Positions 45,501 to 55,184 of a stretch of 61,053 nt of DNA are shown here, one piece after another (the stretch's first letter is position 1; the number at the start of each line of letters is the position of its first letter). Under the pieces are notes generated by a model. The model was not told the origin of the DNA and did not search any database. It saw only the letters and a program-made list of their open reading frames with translations. Location of the stretch: positions 1-61,053 of the forward strand of contig FN648728.1 in the NCBI GenBank assembly GCA_000310025.1, read 5' to 3'. Made by a program: the position numbers and the translations under genes. Origin of the DNA: Ectocarpus siliculosus (lineage: Eukaryota > Sar > Phaeophyceae > Ectocarpales > Ectocarpaceae).

Positions 45501-45870
45501 CTCTCTGCGGCAAAGCCACATCTTGGAAAGCGATGGCAGGAGTGTCGCTCACCATGCTGTGCCAAACGGGCTGCCTGCAATGTTCACCGCAGGTTCAGTC
45601 ACTCATTTCGATCTGGGGTGTACTCAGCTCCCTGCTGCGGGTGCCAAAACTCAGAAATTTGGGCCACCACGTAATGGTATCTCTATCTCTGCACCAAAAA
45701 CGACGGGTGTACTCCCGTGATCTCACTTGGGGTGGGGTCTGTCGAGGATGGTGTCCGCCTCGGTTTCCTTCCTCCAGTCTAGCGTGGCTTCCCACCTCGC
45801 CCAAGCTTTGGCCACGTCCATGCTCTCGGCCAGCAGGAAGCGGTGCGGCATCGGTGCCAGAGAGGACCCA
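42532..45870 (-). CDS. CRAL-TRIO domain exons of the Sec14-like gene
   Basis: Exon 45870-45727 gives the CRAL-TRIO N-terminal helix region (HRFLLAESMDVAKAW, TLDWRKETEADTIL). Exon 44689-44515 joins as PHPK/FALIKSKYAHCFH and continues GRVTYYERPGMSD, the strand typically reading 'GRPVYYERPG' in the family. Exon 44352-44206 carries ITIVIDLAGVRFRDL and SRHYPQRSFK. Exon 43101-42925 carries IMILNAPSFFNSVFALVKPM and KKKI..LP, ending PVHYGG. Exon 42627-42532 holds SSPQELAML and the stop. These are the landmarks of the lipid-binding fold in the right order, with nothing missing. This part is firm; the ligand cannot be predicted. Confidence 0.88.
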
Positions 45871-48800
45871 CTAGGTTTTTTGTCGGGGGGGGCGGGGATG
45901 GACACAAAGGAGCAAAGTCAACGTTTGGGACAGTGCGGAAAGCAGAAGGAGTCAAAAATCGACACGACGAAAATAGCGGCCTTGCGGGACCAAAAAATGG
46001 GCATCAATGCTGGCTGCCCATCGCGTGACCGCACTAAACCCACATCGACAGAAGTGCAAGGGCAATATTTGCATTGGAAAAGTGGTAGCGTTCACACGGC
46101 TGGAACATGCCGCGGCTGGGCGATGGTACATCAATCCAGACCAGCCAAAACAAACAAGTTGAAACTCTGAATCGATCTGCCGTGCAGCTCGTACATTCAG
46201 CACCTGCAAAGGAAAACCAGAGGCCGTGGCGGACCGTGCTACATGTATGCATACATCATGCCGTTGTCCCCACTACAATACTACCCCACACCCACCAACA
46301 CGTGCGCAACACGGTACACGTTCGGTTCAAAGACGGTGTCATCTACACTATTGCCTCCAAACGAGAATACAAATGGTCAGAGTGCTCGGCCAATCAATGC
46401 TCCAGAACAGTACAGGGAGCGGGGAGGAGAAATAATTTGGTCGGACCAAGCAGATCGAAACGCTGTAAGTGTGCTTCGAATACCTGGGAGGGGGGTAAAA
46501 CAAGTTGTCGATATCCTCCGTAGCCCGTGTCGCCTCGCTCATTCTTCGCCCATCCCATCCCAATAAAACCACTTGGGCCTGCATAGGGCCCGAAGGCTGC
46601 TCAACAAAAATACAACAGCAGTGTCGGGGGGGATTTTTAGGGTTGAAACCTAACTTCGTTGACCGAAAAGCAGTACTAGTGGGCGGCTGTAAGAAGAACA
46701 ATGTCTGCATCCAACCACGTCAACCTGTGCATGCCAAGATAAAGTACGTGAGCACACCCAGGCCGGGACATGTACCAGACAAATTGAGACAGCAGAGCGA
46801 TAGTAAAGGACGCTACAAGCCGGATTCCGACCACGGTTTTGACGCCGCACGAGATGGGCAGCCACGAGAACCTCACAAACACTCAATCCAAACCTACGAT
46901 GAAATCGGGGTCTAGAAAATCTCAGTCACACCACACGGTCCACGACAGACCGTACTACAGTAGTGTCGTTCACGTGGTGCGTGATTCTCAGCGGTTTCCC
47001 GTTTACTTGGTATCATGTGTAAAGCCTGTTTCACCTCCAGGGCGTGTTTTGGCTCGACCTCGTCGACGAGACGGAACCCAACCATCAATACCCGCCGGAT
47101 TTTTATGTATTCTAGCGTTGCGAGAAATAAATATGGTTAGGTTTATCTATACTTCCGGGTGTCTCTTACATACAGCAGGAGTACGTTTGGCGTGCACGAG
47201 TCGAGCAATGGGTGCTACACCGTATGCTGTCGACTATTCCTCTCGCCTCCCGTGCCTCTCTCAGTAGGAATTCGTTTATTTTTTACCGTGTCATAGGGTA
47301 AACTTGTCGTAACTATTGTCATCACGGAAGTAGCTTCCAGGCGTCCTAGGAACACGGAAGAGAAGGTACTGGACACGTAAAAGACCTAGAGCTTGGAGCA
47401 GTTCTCGGCGGAAAAACAACAACCATGGAATGGAATCCAAGCTTACCGACGGCGTTTCTGGCGGGGAAGACGTACCCCCGATGCCAAACAGCCCCTTCAC
47501 GAGCACCACGGCGAAAGCCACAGCCGCCAAGCCGATCGCACCCACCCACGACTCCTATACCTGTTGAAAGTGGTTGCGGGGCTTGCAGGAAACTCGCAGG
47601 TCAACATCTACAGTCGACGAAAGACTGTGTGCGTGCTTGGTGCTAAATTTGTGACACTAGATTATAGATACTTGGAACAGCATGGAAGACCTGATTATAT
47701 ACTTCAGAAACAAACTACGTAACTTGTCATGGCACGTCGATGGTCTCTCCCGCACAACCCCGCCACATGGACACAATCTACAACGGCATTGACTAGTGTG
47801 TCAATGCTGGGTGTTGATGTCACAACCATCCTGGTCTCCACCATTGTCTAGCACACGAGTCTTCTGGCATAGCGACCTGGTGGAGCCCGCACATATTATG
47901 TTGTACAAGGCTTGCTTTACTCGTCACTAGATCAAGTACCATTTTGTCAAACGCCTCTGGTAAATCACCGAGACATCCACCCACACACGAGCGGGTAGCT
48001 TGACAAGGTGCTGCCACGGTATGTAGCACACGCTGCTTGGCCAACAAAATCGAAGGAGTATTCCGTGCCGACCAATCGAAAAGTAGGTTGCATGAGAGCC
48101 ATTTATGGCCGCACGAACATGACCTTTAACATCCGCCTTGTTCACCTCGCGATCCTTTCATCTTGATGGCCTTGACTGGAAAGTTTCCTAGCCCCGCGTG
48201 TTTCCGGAGCTCTTCGCCGGTCAGTGTCGCCGTGTAGCCGTTGGAAAGTCTCAGCGTCATCAACTTGTCGTCCACTATCTCCTGTCCAACCCAATCCCGA
48301 AGACACGAAGGAAAGGAGGAACGATTGTCAGCCGGCCCCGTACTCTCATGGTCAAGGGATTCAGAATGTCTCCCGTCGAAATACACATGGAGACTGGATA
48401 AGAAGGCAACGGTGGAAAAGAGCAGGCCGACCATAGAATCATGATGTAAAGAGAGAAAGGGGGGGGGGGGGGGCACGTGCCAGCCACGGTGCGCTATTCT
48501 GGTACGAACTCCAAGGTTCGTTTGGATACAAGTGGAGGGGGATCTCTACTTTTTCTGACTTGGACTACCGCGAGGGCAACTCAATGATGGACAAGGGCAT
48601 TTGTTCCAACGGTCAAAACTGATATCCGCCAGGGTAACCAATATGTTGATGGTTCCACTTCGAATTTCAGCGAGGGAACCAACAGGGGTCGCGGTTTTGA
48701 GATTATGCACCTTTCCACAGCAGCTCGCCAACTTCGAAACAGCACAACTACAGCAAACCTCGTGCTCAACAGGTCGAAAGTGGTCAACAATCGTGCGGCC

Positions 48801-51475
48801 TAGCCATGTTGTTCGGGGAACCCACCTGCCCCTCGTCGGGCATCTTGAACCTCACGGAGTCCCCCCACCTAAGCCCCTCCACCATGTCTCCGTCCGAAAA
48901 GGCACCCCCTTCCTCAGACAGAAGAAGCTCTTCGTCGTCTCCATCCAGATTACTTCGAGAAAGCTCTGAGTTGGTCGGAGAGCATGCAGGGCTGGGGATG
49001 CTTTCCGGCATCACGAAGCCCCGTCCAGACGTCGCACTAAGGCTGTGCCCAACGCTGGCGCTCTTTGGCCTCTTCTGGGTCAGGCTGCTCCGCCGCTTGT
49101 GGGCTGTTTTCAGCTTGCGCCCGACGGGCAAAACTTTGGATACCATTGACTTTGGCCGGGGCTTCTCGCTCCCTTGCGAGATTTTGTTCTCTAGTCTGAT
49201 TCCGGAGGCACTCGAACCCTGTCCGGTACCGCTACCGTCCGCTGTCACGCAAGAGAGAGGGGCCGTCGGGGCCTCGGACGGCCAGTGGGCCTCTTGCACC
49301 TCGGTCGAGAGCGGGGGGAGAAATGTCATCTTGTCGTGCAGCCGAGGCTTTTCATCCACGTGGACCGTAACCTGGCAACGTGAGAGAGGCGGTACTGCGT
49401 TAGAGCGGGGTGGGGGGTAGAGAACCCAAAAAACTATTCAAAAAAGTTACTACATCTGCCTCAGGAGACTCCTGACTCACAGCACACCTCGCTCCGCTAC
49501 AACATCTATGCGTCAGAGGAAAAAACAGAACAAACCACGCATACAACTCACGAGTACAGTGTACGCCACATGAACAAGCGAAGAGCTTCATCATTCTTGC
49601 CCACTCCGACCCAGTCCGAAAACAGAGCAGAGTTGAAACCCACTCGGAAAAAAATGCCACAATGCACCGTTCACCTTGGTCACTACTGGAGAAGGGTCCC
49701 CGATGGGACTCTCGTTGGGTAGATGCACTTCAAACACAACACCCTCTCCTCGTCCGTCTGCGCAGAGAAATGCCCCGTTGACGCTAGGATTGCCGCTGTT
49801 TTTCTTCGAGAAAGCGGCCAGTGCATGGAAGTTCTTCCTATTGTTGTATTAGCGACAAACACCAAGTCAAGTAGCAGAAGGAGCGGCGCAGGGGAAGGGA
49901 GGAGAGTTGCTCAGCAAGAGGCAAGGGCAAGGAGGGCCGGGTCTTCAGATATTGAACAAGTGGATATTGTATTCAAGCAAGCCTCCCGTCATCGCCCCCA
50001 CAGACGTCGCAGCACGGCAAAGAGTTGACATTTCACAAACTGCTGTCCAACCCAGACTTCCGTCAATAGACAACACGGCGAAACCTCAAAGTCTCTCTCC
50101 CACCTCGAAGAAGTGCGTCGCTTCTTGGTGTTCTGGTCCTTGCTGCTGTACTCGACCGTCGTGATCTGTAGTCCGTGCGTGCTGAACACCACTGCAGGCA
50201 ATTCGTTGTTGGCATCAAGTTTCAGCGGCGCCAAGAAGGGCTTGAAGCTCACCGCGATTTGCCGCTTCGATCCCCTGGATTTCATTCTCAACGACCCAGG
50301 CAACAAATGCCCCTGCATAAGACGCAGATCCGGCAACGATGCAAGCAGGCATTGTTCGGCCACGCCAGGGGGGAACAAACAAGCAGGGGTCACGGTCACA
50401 ACGAACTACAGTAGCCCAAGCCTACCGAAATACGGACACTGCAGGACGGCCGTTGTTGAACAGCAGATTCTTCCGTAGTGAGATCAACAAATTACCCAGT
50501 TTACACTAGGCCGCGGAACTCAATAGCTCCCGTGCATGAGAGTCATATCACAGCGTACGTGCCCGTGCAACAGCAGTAGGCACACCGCCAGTGATGGACC
50601 CCACCAGTAGGCAGTGTAACATACATTGTACAACACGAGGCCCTACATTTCTGACGTTGTCGCTCCACACGTACTCCCTGTCGTCGACCAGGAAGATCAC
50701 ATCCCCGTAGCGCACTACGTCCCCGTCCTTTTTCCTATTCTCGGGGTCAACGGCCTGTGACGCAAGACGTCAAAACAAGGTGGAAATGCATGAAGCAACA
50801 GAACAGAAACACCCAACAGGTGTCCAACTGGCCCAGGGATTGGTGACTCCCGTGGGAACAGAACTACATGTACATTGATGAAGGGTCATTGAACCAAGAC
50901 CTTAGCACATCGGTAACTCAGTAGACCGTTGTTCCACCAAAAGCACCTACCGGAGAGGGGGAGCGAGACCTCCAGTATTCTGGTCAACGGTAACGACGGA
51001 CACATGTGTGAAAATCGAAAGCAATGAAATCACCGCTGCCCACACCTCCAAAACACCATCACCGCATCGACAACCTAGTAACAATTCAATTGCTACCTAC
51101 ACCACATATCCACCCAGACTTGTTTGAAGGAGACTGCACAAGCACCGCGAGTCTCCCATCGACCCGGAACAAAAAACGGCAACATATCACCAACACTACT
51201 GCCGTCTACGACAACGTACAGCGGGGCGCGTGTTGATACGACTGCACACGTTGAAGTGGCAGCTGGTGAATCCCGTGGCGTTATTCCCTTCGGACTGGCT
51301 GATCACCGCCACCTCGCTCCTCCTGAACAGCTTCGTCGACACCTTCTGCGCCTTCTCCAGCGAACCGACAAAGCCCCCGCCTCCTCCCACCACGCCTTCA
51401 GCTGGGGGACTAGCACCACCTTCTCCCAACGCGCCGACTGAGATGCCACTCCCTCCGGAGAGCGTGTGGTAAACT
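42532..51475 (-). CDS. Sec14-like CRAL-TRIO lipid-transfer protein, 13-exon model, 5' incomplete
   Basis: Exons in transcript order are 51475-51250, 50754-50647, 50312-50104, 49837-49675, 49371-48826, 48281-48146, 47607-47447, 46578-46484, 45870-45727, 44689-44515, 44352-44206, 43101-42925 and 42627-42532. All introns are GT-AG and every junction phase agrees, which supports one gene of about 793 codons ending KAS-TGA. Residues from the last five exons form a CRAL-TRIO domain. The family binds phospholipids or other small lipids in a hydrophobic pocket and moves them between membranes or presents them to enzymes. The N-terminal ~480 residues match no family I know. A hydrophobic segment in exon 7 may anchor the protein. 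Exon 7 as modelled contains an in-frame TAG. The start exon lies upstream of 51475 and was not found. Confidence 0.75.
43397..43475 (+). other. tRNA-derived sequence (SINE head or tRNA pseudogene) in an intron
   Basis: A good RNA polymerase III A box (TGGTCTAGTTGG at 43407-43418) and a perfect B box (GGTTCGAATCC at 43451-43461) are at tRNA-like spacing. The acceptor strands do not pair, the D and T stems are broken, and the anticodon stem closes only three pairs (around CCTTCTAGAGG). It is therefore not a working tRNA. It lies in the intron between exons 11 and 12 of the Sec14-like gene, on the opposite strand. A second A box (TGGTCTAGTGG, 43514-43524) follows about 100 bp on without a perfect B box, which suggests a SINE or a dimeric tRNA relic. 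Confidence 0.5.
47447..47607 (-). CDS. Exon 7 of the Sec14-like gene, hydrophobic segment, in-frame TAG
   Basis: Read in the phase imposed by exons 6 and 8, this exon encodes VDLRVSCKPRNHFQQV, then TAG (47555-47557), then ESWVGAIGLAAVAFAVVLVK and GLFGIGGTSSPPETPS. The middle is a probable membrane helix. Either the stop is real (null allele, sequencing error, programmed readthrough), or the exon begins at the AG of that TAG (47554) and a small exon is missing before it. The splice donor (TCG/GTAAGC) is strong in both cases. Confidence 0.6.
48146..51475 (-). CDS. N-terminal exons 1-6 of the Sec14-like gene
   Basis: Exon 51475-51250 starts with a Gly-rich stretch followed by LEKAQKVSTKLFRRSE and FTSCHFN. 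It joins AVDPENRKKDGDVVRYGDV and FLVDDREYVWSDNVRN, then GSKRQIAVSFKPFLAPLKL and VVFSTHGLQITTVEY, then FHALAAFSKKN and GRGEGVVFEVHLPNESP. This beta-rich pattern may be a beta-trefoil-like or similar fold; that is a guess. Exon 49371-48826 is mostly disordered: Ser/Pro/Lys-rich with basic runs (HKRR, QKRPK) and an acidic patch (GDDEELLLSEEGG). It returns to ordered sequence at GDSVRFKMPDEGQ/EIVDDKLMTLRLSNG across the 48826/48281 splice. Confidence 0.62.
48459..48473. repeat. Poly-G tract in intron
   Basis: Fifteen consecutive G, so a poly-C tract about 180 bases upstream of the acceptor of exon 6 on the transcribed strand. Confidence 0.9.
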
Positions 51476-53821
51476 CTGGAAGGCGAAAGAGGCCTTCATC
51501 AACATTGAGCACCGTAGAAGGGGATGGGGGCTAAAAAACGAAGGTCTTGAATGGGCGTTGGGATATGAAAATAGCAACGACCGGGGATTAGAGGAAGAGG
51601 GTCTTCGAAGAGAGACAGACACGGAAGAAGTTGCGGTTGGACACGTTCGTTCTACCCAACCAACCACCCAAATGTTTTTGCAACCGAAAAGTTGTTCTCA
51701 CCGTTTCGAGGCACCCATGGGCAGCCCATGGTTCATGGGCAACCCATGGACCGCCAACGAGTGCGTGAGTGCTCTTCATCAACCGAACCAACCCATTTAT
51801 ACTCCAAAAACAGCAGGTTATCTGCTCTGCGAGGGGCTTTACAACAACAGCTAAACACCCTAACCTAGCGCTAACCCTAAGCCTAACCCCGATCCCACAC
51901 AATACGTGCTAGGTTCCCGCTGGGTGGCTTGAGGTCTAGGTTGATGTGCCGGTGGCGAAGTTCTAGGTTGAAGTGCTCACGGTGGGTACTTCGTGGGCAG
52001 TTCATGGGCAGAGTTTGAATATTGCATGACACTATTATTGCGTTATGAAGTTTGATCATGAACATGCCAGGAATTCCATGGACTTCCATGAAATATCTCA
52101 TGGGTTAGAGCGCCCATGACAATTTTCATGAAAGCCTATGAAACGTTTCATGGAAATCCATGAAATTCCACGGACGTCCTTGGAATTCCATAAACTGATG
52201 CGTGTGATGCTTCACGGACGTTCGTGAAACATTCAATGAACTTCCATGGTATCCCCTGGAATTCCATGGCCTGCATATAGAAGTGTATGGAGTTCCAGTG
52301 AGTTCCATGGAAGTCCAATGGTTTTCCATGAGAGCGCTTCGCGAAGATTAAGGAACATTCATCACGGTTAAAGGATGCCCACGGATTTCGTTTGTCGGAC
52401 ACCATTTCGGCTTCATCGGAAGATGACGTGGACGTCCGTGGAATGTTTCATGGACTGTCGCCATGAAACATTTCACGGAATTCCATGGACTACTTCCATG
52501 GACTTCCATCACACTTGTCGCTGCCTCCATGGAAGCCCATGGAAGTCCTTAGGCCGTTACGTGGACGTCCATCGTAGTCCATGGAACTCCATGAAATATT
52601 CCATGAGAAAGTACCACAATGTAGATGACTAGCCCGCCCCCGACCCAAGGTTCTTTACTATGTCAAACGATGCTATCGCCGGTCGAATCCAAATCCTAAT
52701 CCTTCGACCGGGACGATGGTGTTTCCGCACCGAATTGCTGCCGTTGATGCTGACTTGTACATCCCCAATGGTCGAACAGTTTTCTATCGACATACTCGAT
52801 CGCACCGACAGGGGTGCAACATAACGTTATCGAAAGCGTTCTACCTGAAAACTACGAGGCAAAGGTGGTTTTCGTGAGTACAGCATGTATGTTCTGTGTG
52901 GTGCGACGGGTTTACCAAACCAACTGGGCGGTGCCAACGTTAAGGGATGCTGTGTGCCATGATGTTCAGAATCGAAGGGTACATGTGGATTGGGTAGTCT
53001 GGGTAGTTTTGCAAGACACACAAATATGTCCACGGCGCCATGCAGATTACTGCATGTCCTAGATTGGGGCAGGGTATTGTACGTCGTGCTGCGCTTGACG
53101 TGGCATAGCCTCGGCAGGACGCTATTTTTGAATTTTCTTGGGTGCACATTTTGCTCCTGACTCGGATATTTTTCCGTTGACACAAATGTGTGTCAGCCCT
53201 GAGAGCAGTCAATCCAACAAAGAACTTTGTGACACTTCGACCGAATTAATCGTCCTGCCCCCACTGGGTTCCCAGTTGATTAAGGGCATAGTCTGCGGGT
53301 GAAGAGTGTTAAGGAGACCCGATTCGCAGGGTATCCGTCGATTGAGTTTTACCAGAATCGGTATACCTTCGCATGAACCCATAATACAAGGGCTACGAAA
53401 GGCCCCGCCACCCCCAATGGGGGGGGGGGGGGGCACAATGGGGAGATAATTGAAGACACAAGAAGATGAGGCGGAAAGAGCGAGGTAGATATTAGATGAT
53501 GGCTTGGCAAATGCATAATGGGGGGGGGTTGCGGAAGGGCGACTCTACAGCGCGTTGATTGGAAGAGCCTGATACGAAGGTAAAAGACGATGGCGGTTGG
53601 CGGTCCGCGGCTCTTTAAGAAGGACGAATACGAATACAAATAAACTGTAATTCATTGTGCACGGAAGAATTCGGAACATCTCCCAGATCTACTATGTCTT
53701 TGGGTTCTTGTTGTGCCGCTGTGGAGGCATGTTGGTGCGGATGTCTTGCTTCGTTTTCTGGGGTCCCACAAAGAGAAAGGTCTCACGGAATGCTAATTCT
53801 GCTGCCTCGCTGCTCCTGCAG
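51476..53821. repeat. CCATGG-rich tract, otherwise no gene
   Basis: Between 51715 and 52610 the hexamer CCATGG occurs at least twelve times, with many TTCCATG and CATGGA half-motifs and ACGTGGACGTCC variants. About 0.2 would be expected by chance in 900 bp of balanced composition. Spacing is irregular, so it is not a simple tandem repeat, and it can fold on itself. The missing 5' exon of the Sec14-like gene may lie in or beyond it. A telomere-like CCCTAA-rich patch is at 51858-51890 and a G-run at 53419-53433. Confidence 0.7.
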
Positions 53822-54087
53822 CGAGAGTTTGATAGACGCGTGTTCACTGGACCCAAGGGTCATGTTGTGAAGAAGACACAGTGTGTAACATGCGGCCCAC
53901 TTAGGAGGGCCACGCGGCAGAGAAGGGCAGCAGCTAGCTATATCGAAGTTCGGACGTTAGCTAGCGATCGTGTCGTAGCTTTTCTCGCTGAGCTGAGGGA
54001 CGAGGGTGGGATGATGCTGGAGGGCTCTTGGCTGGATCGCCCGGCCGCGAAGGGGACCACTTCTACTCCGGAACCCGACACTCCGTG
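53822..54087 (+). CDS. Candidate exon, unknown protein
   Basis: The stretch is bounded by a strong acceptor (pyrimidine tract and CTGCAG before 53822) and a strong donor (GTG/GTATGT after 54087). It is open throughout, reading EFDRRVFTGPKGHVVKKTQ, CVTCGPLRRATRQRRAAASY and VVAFLAELRDEGGMMLEGSW. The composition is basic then acidic, with a single CxxC. I do not recognise a family. The neighbouring exons could not be linked in phase. Confidence 0.35.
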
Positions 54088-54725
54088 GTATGTGTGCTTT
54101 CGTATCTAATCTCATCATGGGTTGGCAAAAACTCATTTCATGACAGCAGCGCTGTCACCGACAGCTCGTGAGCGGTGCAACTCCGACGTACCGTATACGC
54201 TAATTCGTAGGTATGCATATGCCGCCACATGAGATCACACAACATGCGTCTTCGTCCATCGTATTCGACGATCTGCTGTGTGGTGGTATTTGTACGAGGA
54301 TTGTGCGGTATCTACTTCTCGTTTGCCCCGCCAACGCGTGGTTTCTGCAACCGTACCACAGGAAACAAGCAACAATCGAACTCTGGTATATATGTTCTAC
54401 ATGCACTTATCATGAGGCCTTTTTGTACGGGAGTGCGTGTACTGTAGTGGGCTATGCGTAATCTACCCTCGGATGCTCCTCAACCGAACGCACGCTATGT
54501 GATAGAACGCCCGCTTGGCAACGTGGGTTTCGGGAGACTGTCTCGAGACAGCAGGCACACATTGTCACACGGTACATGACACAATATTACACATCCCCTG
54601 GGCCGTTTGTTCTACGAAAGCCGTGTACACACATTCGTGCACACCAACACAAGTCATGGAACGCTTCGAGACAGTAACCGTCTGCCCGAAAACGTACACA
54701 CAGATGCACATACCTGCACACATAC
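54088..54725 (+). other. No confident gene; open frame at 54213-54461
   Basis: A plus-strand frame at 54213-54461 (MHMPPHEITQHASSSIVF ...) looks coding-like and contains a hydrophobic segment (RIVRYLLLVCPANAWFL). It may belong with the exon at 53822-54087 but does not join in phase. Function unknown. Confidence 0.25.
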
Positions 54726-55184
54726 GTGGATATATGCGCTCGTTGTAAAACGATGTATACGTGCGATGCGTGTAGGAGTTCTGCAACATGCTTCACTCAC
54801 ACGGGGATACGGAATAACGTACTTCGAAGTACTTCATGTACAGGCACGTATGTGCTCGAACGCCTACAACGTTTCCAAACAATAGGCGCTCGTACAGCTG
54901 TGCCGTATAACGTATATGCATGCGCACATGCTCTCGAACCTGAAATAAATGTGGACGTCGTTTGTATGGAAACGTGTGCATACGGCATGCACGTATGGGT
55001 TCGCATGCGCGACGCTGTGCAGCGTCCCGAAAAGCTACAATCGTCTACTCTGACACTTCGCAGAAGGCTCCTGCACTATCTTTGCCTTAACGGGATGCTA
55101 GTGTACATATGGTGCCCTTTTACTGAACGTGTCCCGGGTTCATTGAAGGCGCTTAGTTTTGGTTACCGTCGTATTCATGCGTGA
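54726..55184 (+). CDS. Hypothetical protein with Cys-rich N-terminus, 152 aa
   Basis: The frame begins MDICARCKTMYTCDACRSSA. Cys 4, 7, 13, 16 and 22 and His 25 are spaced CxxC-x5-CxxC-x5-CxxH, which could bind zinc. The rest is mixed, with FQTIGARTAVPYNVY, a further Cys group (VVCMETCAYG) and a basic LRRRLLHYL patch. The stop codon lies in the first satellite unit, so the original 3' end may have been overwritten. No family is recognised. A chance frame is possible: at this length a few are expected in 61 kb. Confidence 0.3.
   Translation: MDICARCKTMYTCDACRSSATCFTHTGIRNNVLRSTSCTGTYVLERLQRFQTIGARTAVPYNVYACAHALEPEINVDVVCMETCAYGMHVWVRMRDAVQRPEKLQSSTLTLRRRLLHYLCLNGMLVYIWCPFTERVPGSLKALSFGYRRIHA

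Noticed and set aside
48546-48731. Extra exon of the Sec14-like gene (HNLKTATPVGSLAEIRSG)
   Set aside because: Exons 5 and 6 already join in phase without it and its frame runs into a stop; it was left in the intron.
51858-51890. Telomere or chromosome end (CCCTAA-like patch)
   Set aside because: Only a few imperfect units in the middle of the window.
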